Of a stretch of DNA of 64,000 nt, positions 59,708-64,000 are shown piece by piece. Source of the stretch: Pristionchus mayeri (taxonomy: Eukaryota > Nematoda > Chromadorea > Rhabditida > Neodiplogasteridae); NCBI GenBank assembly GCA_036245805.1, contig BTRK01000003.1, positions 620,001-684,000 of the forward strand, in the 5' to 3' direction. A program made the translations under genes and the position numbers. The notes under the pieces were generated by a model. It had not been told where the DNA came from. It did no database searches and was given only the letters and a program-made list of their open reading frames with translations. Each line of letters opens with the position of its first letter. Position 1 is the first letter of the stretch.

Positions 59708-60299
59708 TCGACTTCACCTATATCCGATCAGCTTACAACAATAACAGTGGGGGGGACAGAAGTCCAACTGATATTTCGCTGGAATTTTGATGTATCGATT
59801 GGTTACGGTGGTTGTTCATCTTATCATGATTTTAAACTCAAATTCTCAATTTTAGACCTCATTATCACCTAGTCAGAGGATATAGTCAGGGTAATTTAGT
59901 AGAAATCATACTGGTAATAATGCAGCAACTCCAAAGTTGCTTGATCCAATCTCCAGCGAACGGCGATCTGGGGGGGGGGCGGACAAAAACAGTGAATCAT
60001 CCTTGTGGAAAGCTCCGAGCACCACTGTGATAATCAATTGATTGATTTGAGATATTGATGGACTGATTGATTGACACAAACGCCTAACATATTGTGATGA
60101 GCGCAAGAGAAAGTAGGAGAAAGTGAATGTCGCGAGAGGGCCAATTCCCCCTTCCTTTCTCTTTTTTTTTGCTATCTCATTGAGTTTAAGTAAAAGTGTG
60201 TGGTAACTCGAGGGATGACCCAGTGAGGGAAGGAGTGGATCACATCTACCCTTGTGCTAGTGATTTTCCCTTATCATCACAGTAGTGCTAGTCGACGCA
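59708..60299. promoter_or_regulatory. Upstream region of member F, duplicated at 62985-63277
   Basis: 60002-60347 is about 90 percent or more similar by eye to 62985-63325 (CTTGTGGAAAG, CAAGAGAAAG, CTCGAGGGA, CCCAGTGAGGGAAGGAGTGG), including the first exon and its donor. 59750-59980 is a diverged palindromic repeat with a G-rich end. A TATA-like box was not found. Confidence 0.7.
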
Positions 60300-62722
60300 A
60301 TGGAAATGGGCGAGGAGGTTAGTCCGTTTCAAAACTCGTATTCATAGGTCTAGTTTGGCGCCAACGCGGATCGAAGGGATATGGTGGTACTATTTAGGTT
60401 TGATCCCAACGCATGAACGTGGGATTAAAGCACAATAGGCCCCTTGAACTATATTAGGATACCGTAGGCATGTACAGATAGGATGCTTGAACCGTAATGC
60501 AAATCCAAAATTTGAAGTCTTAGCTCAACTGGAGCCGAGATACACGCGTTTGAAGTTTCTACAAGGCTAGGAGAGAATCAAGATTAGTATGAAAATCAGG
60601 TTATTCATGAAAGAGGTTTATGTAAATGGTCAGGGAACACAGAGGAAGGGAAGGGAAGAGGAGAGAAACGGGCTTACCCATGCCGTCTGACACACTCGCC
60701 TCCCCTCTCTCGCGCGTCTGATTTACATACCGTGTTCTCGTCATTGCTAAGGGATTTCAGCGTGGGATTCTCCGTGGTTTCGGGTGCTTTAAAGGATGAA
60801 AAAAAAACAAAAAAAAAGTTGACTCTTTCACTATCGTTGCCTAGCTGTCCCCAACGATCATGTAATTATCACGTTTTGAATGAGCTCAGTTATCGCAACT
60901 TGGCTGATTGCCAGCCATGGACATCAGGGGAAATAACTCAGGGAATGAGCGAGAGAGTAACCATCTCGTTTCTCTAACTGCGTGCGGTTGCTGACACACC
61001 TTCTTTAAGCTACAATAGTCTGTCGCACCGGAAAGAGACGCCGATTTTCAGGCCAAGATTCAACAGGAGAAGCCCAAGGAAGTGAGCTTGGCTATCGACG
61101 ATGAAGAATACGTCGGCAGACGGAAAGTGGAGAGGGAAAAGGTAGGAGACTATATCTTTGCTTGGTCCATCGCTAACACCACTTTGGCTCAATAATGTTG
61201 AGAATCACCATGCAAATTTTTTTAAAACATCGGTTCATCGTTTCGTTTTGCATTGTTTAGCATTGTCATAGACGCCGAGCACGCGGGTACTAGATAGGGA
61301 AATGCCGAATGCGAACCAAAAAAACACATCTCCAGTATTTTCAAAGAATTATTTGTGTAAGTGTAGGAATGTATTCAGAAAATAGTGCAGGGTGCTTGTC
61401 TTTTATCCGGTGTGTTGTAATCCGACATGGTACGAGAGTGCGCGAACGCTGTGCCATGCTATCATACATTATCAGAAACTTCACTGCTATATAGATTAGA
61501 TAAAATCAAATATTATACATATGTATTCATACAAAAAAAACAAGTGGGAATCAGCTGCTAAATCACCTTTCCAGATCGAGTTCCGCTGTGTCCTCTTCGT
61601 CTTCTTGACCGCTCTAGGATTCGGCGCTATCCGAATCTTGGTGTTCTTCGCGCCTTCAGATGTCAGTTGTTGGGCATATGTTCCTATCTGCAGCAATTAG
61701 GTACACAAGTGACAGCATTATGTGAGTCACATCTTTCTTCTCCGATAAGGATGAAGAATGGCACAAATACACTCTCAATACACTCCTTTCTGACAGCATC
61801 ACACACAGCGTGTAACTCACTGTTTACATCTTAAAGGAGTGCTCCGGGGAATGAATGCTAGGGAGTCCCACCACGTAAATTCTGCGTTCTCAGTGGGAAA
61901 CTGTAGCGAGTTTAACCCGAGAAACAGACATTAGCTATGTAGAGCGAGTGAAACACAAACCAACCAGGAGCGACCCTGCGCTTTCAATGAACTTTGCGCG
62001 TATGTAAATAGCCTCAGAGGCGTCTGTGCAATTTCGTACAAAGTGATTTCTTATCGGATGAGTGTCCTCTGCGATATCCACACTGTCACTATGAGTGACT
62101 GAACATTCCCCGGAGCACCCCTTTAAACTACCCAGTTCTTTCCATTTCACCAATCACCTGATGGCATTCATAGTTGCTATGGGCATACGTATAAAACTCT
62201 ACCTGAAATCCTGCATTTGCAGCAATCCATGACTACATCGTTTCTCTGTTCTCTAGTCGGCAGTGCCGTCATCGTATGCATTGATACGTTCTTCCAACCG
62301 AAGTATGCTGAACCTCGTCGGGTCTGCCTCAGCAATGTCGATGGGGACTATGGCTTCAAGGATAATGGATACTCGCTTAGGCGTGCAGTCAAAGAGGTGG
62401 GATACTATTACCGTACTAGCATTAAAGCTTTGTATTATGGTCATAATGACATGATCTTCATAATGCATTTTTCGGAAACCATCGATCGTTTCAGGTCGCC
62501 CCTGGAAGCCAGGCGGAACTTCAAGGACTCAAGGTTGTTTCATCGGTTTCCTTTTTATACAACTGTTCTCCGACTCATGTGCAAATTGGCAAATTGAAGG
62601 TGGGAGACGAAATCATGCGCATCAACGGAGTCGATCTCTTTGGGGTTCAATCTCGAGTTTACAAGCAGCTCTTGAATACGAGAAAGAACGAGGTCGAAAT
62701 GATCGTAAGAAGCAAGAAGTGA
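60300..62722 (+). CDS. Two-TM protein with C-terminal PDZ domain (member F)
   Basis: Model of 6 exons, 176 aa, all phase 0: 60300-60317 (MEMGEE), 61052-61141 (KIQQEKPKEVSLAIDDEE), 61575-61661 (TM1, CVLFVFLTALGFGAIRILV; donor GTCAGT), 62223-62396 (TM2 SFLCSLVGSAVIVCI, then PRRVCLSNVDGDYGFKDN), 62495-62533 (VAPGSQAELQGLK), 62600-62722 (GDEIMRINGVDLFGVQ to TGA). The PDZ loop YGF is at 108-110. The first exon is tiny and assigned because the identical exon is duplicated in member G; it could instead belong to an unrelated transcript. The short acidic N-terminus differs from the MTVISL start of members B and D. Confidence 0.72.
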
Positions 62723-63277
62723 TCGGCTTGAACTTGTTAATGCAAACACCTTCCCAATATTCAATTTTCTCTTGTGTTACTTCAGCAATGCTGTGCTATC
62801 ATTCACTACACTAGTAATGATTTCAACTGTATCTGTGACAAAGTATAAATAAATAATTTTACGGAGTACACATCTGAAGCTTCCGACAAGCGCATGCATC
62901 AAAGTTTACGGGGAGTTTCCGGAAATTCTCATCGTCATTGATGCAGCTATGCTTGGGAAGCCCAACACCTATTTAAAAAAACTACTTGTGGAAAGGTCCG
63001 AGCACAGTGTTTGATTATTAATTGATTGATTTGATGTATTGATGGACTGATTGATTGACACAAACGTCTATCATATTGTGATGAGCGCAAGAGAAAGCAG
63101 GAGAAAGTGAATGTCGCGAGAGGGTCAATCCCGCATCCTTTCTCTTTTTTCTATCTCATTGAGTTAAGTAAAAGTGTGAGGTTACTCGAGGGACGACCCA
63201 GTGAGGGAAGGAGTGGATCACATCTACCCTTGTGCTAGTGATTTTCCCTTATCATCACAGCAGTGCTAGTCGACGCA

Positions 63278-63853
63278 ATGGAAATGGACGAGGAGGTTAG
63301 TCGGTTTCAAAACTCGTATTCATAAGTTTTAGCGTGCAAATGCGAGACTCTGTCAAGAGACACAGCAGAATTGGTGCTCATTTAAGCGTCTTTTCTTTAC
63401 ATGTGAACTATCCTACAAGATCTAGAACGATTGCCGATTTTCGAAAATTTAGTAAGATTTTCAGGCAAGAAATACCCTGAGTGAGAGACTGACCAAAGTT
63501 GAGAAGGGACTGCACGAGTTCAGGAAAGACATGTCGGAAATGGCGAGAATCTTGGAGAGAAGAGGGGTGATGGATTTATCCCAAATACGATGGTTCTGTT
63601 TTCGAATCGGGGTCCCAACAATTATCGGGGTCTAATGACGACCTATGGAAACCAGATCGTTTTCAGGGACCCCAATTTGCAGATGGGACTTAGATTCGAA
63701 ATAGATCCAACAGGATTTATCGAACGTCGCGATTGCTGATAGATATTGTCATGTGATGGATATGTTCAAAGATTTCAGTGATAATGTGGGACCAGAACTA
63801 TTATAGGCTATCTAATAAATTACTTAATTTCAGCGAATGGAGGAAGGCAAACG
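63278..63853 (+). CDS. Third cluster gene, 5' part only (member G)
   Basis: It begins with the same promoter and first exon as member F (63278-63295, MEMDEE). It continues with a coiled-coil exon 63475-63576 (NTLSERLTKVEKGLHEF, RKDMSEMARILERR) and a short exon 63834-63853 (RMEEGK) before a GTCAGT donor. The gene continues beyond the window. The coiled coil is absent from member F, so either F has lost this exon or G is a fusion of the F promoter to another gene. Whether G ends in a PDZ domain cannot be seen. Confidence 0.65.
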
Positions 63854-64000
63854 GTCAGTATCACTGCGATATTCGATGTCCAACCGTTGCTAACGTATTA
63901 TAAAACGAGTTCATTTATGGGATTATTGAGCACTATGTCGGACTTTCTGTATGAGAGCAAAATAGTATCCTTTTCGGTTCTCATCATGAAGATAAGCACC

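Overview
The window looks like nuclear DNA of a free-living nematode. Exons are short (often 60-130 nt) and are separated by introns ending in TTTCAG or TTGCAG. Several start codons sit directly after an acceptor-like AG, as expected for trans-spliced leaders, and there is a serpentine (7TM) receptor gene, a CUB-like secreted protein and an acid sphingomyelinase. A diplogastrid such as Pristionchus would fit the many tiny exons and dense small inverted-repeat elements, but that is inference. No database was searched. All spliced models were built by eye from splice sites, reading phase and remembered family patterns.

Layout. 1-966 is a 28-bp minisatellite; 2426-3463 is a dead Tc1/mariner element. 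4293-6008 (-) is a V-ATPase proteolipid c gene with an odd C-terminus. 6365-7037 (+) is a small secreted peptide gene whose second half starts a near-identical 4.45-kb tandem duplication (6507-15397). Each copy carries a 677-bp near-perfect inverted repeat and the 3' exons of a PDZ gene; the complete PDZ gene is at 14774-16609 (-). 17823-19811 is a DDE transposon with tRNA-like sequence in its inverted repeats. 21499-24137 (+) is a 7TM receptor. 30012-35392 (-) is a complete 21-exon acid sphingomyelinase. 36516-39026 (-) is a second complete PDZ gene. 40783-42999 (-) and 44269-45776 (-) are secreted-protein genes (CUB-like and Thr-rich mucin-like), each broken by one small frameshift. 50169-52073 (+) holds two adjacent intron-bearing pseudogenes, of a phosphatidylinositol transfer protein and of eIF3 subunit H. 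52939-57151 (-) is a large transposase-like gene with a THAP-like finger. 58997-63853 (+) is a tandem cluster of three more PDZ genes, the last running off the window.

The main unifying feature is a family of small proteins (about 175-250 aa) with a short cytosolic N-terminus, two membrane segments and one C-terminal PDZ domain. Seven members or fragments occur here, on both strands, in different states of completeness. They share exon order and phase-0 junctions, and two of them share a duplicated promoter. Function is unknown; the architecture suggests membrane-anchored scaffolds binding C-terminal peptides. Many introns and flanks are occupied by small inverted-repeat elements, in two cases placed symmetrically around a single exon.
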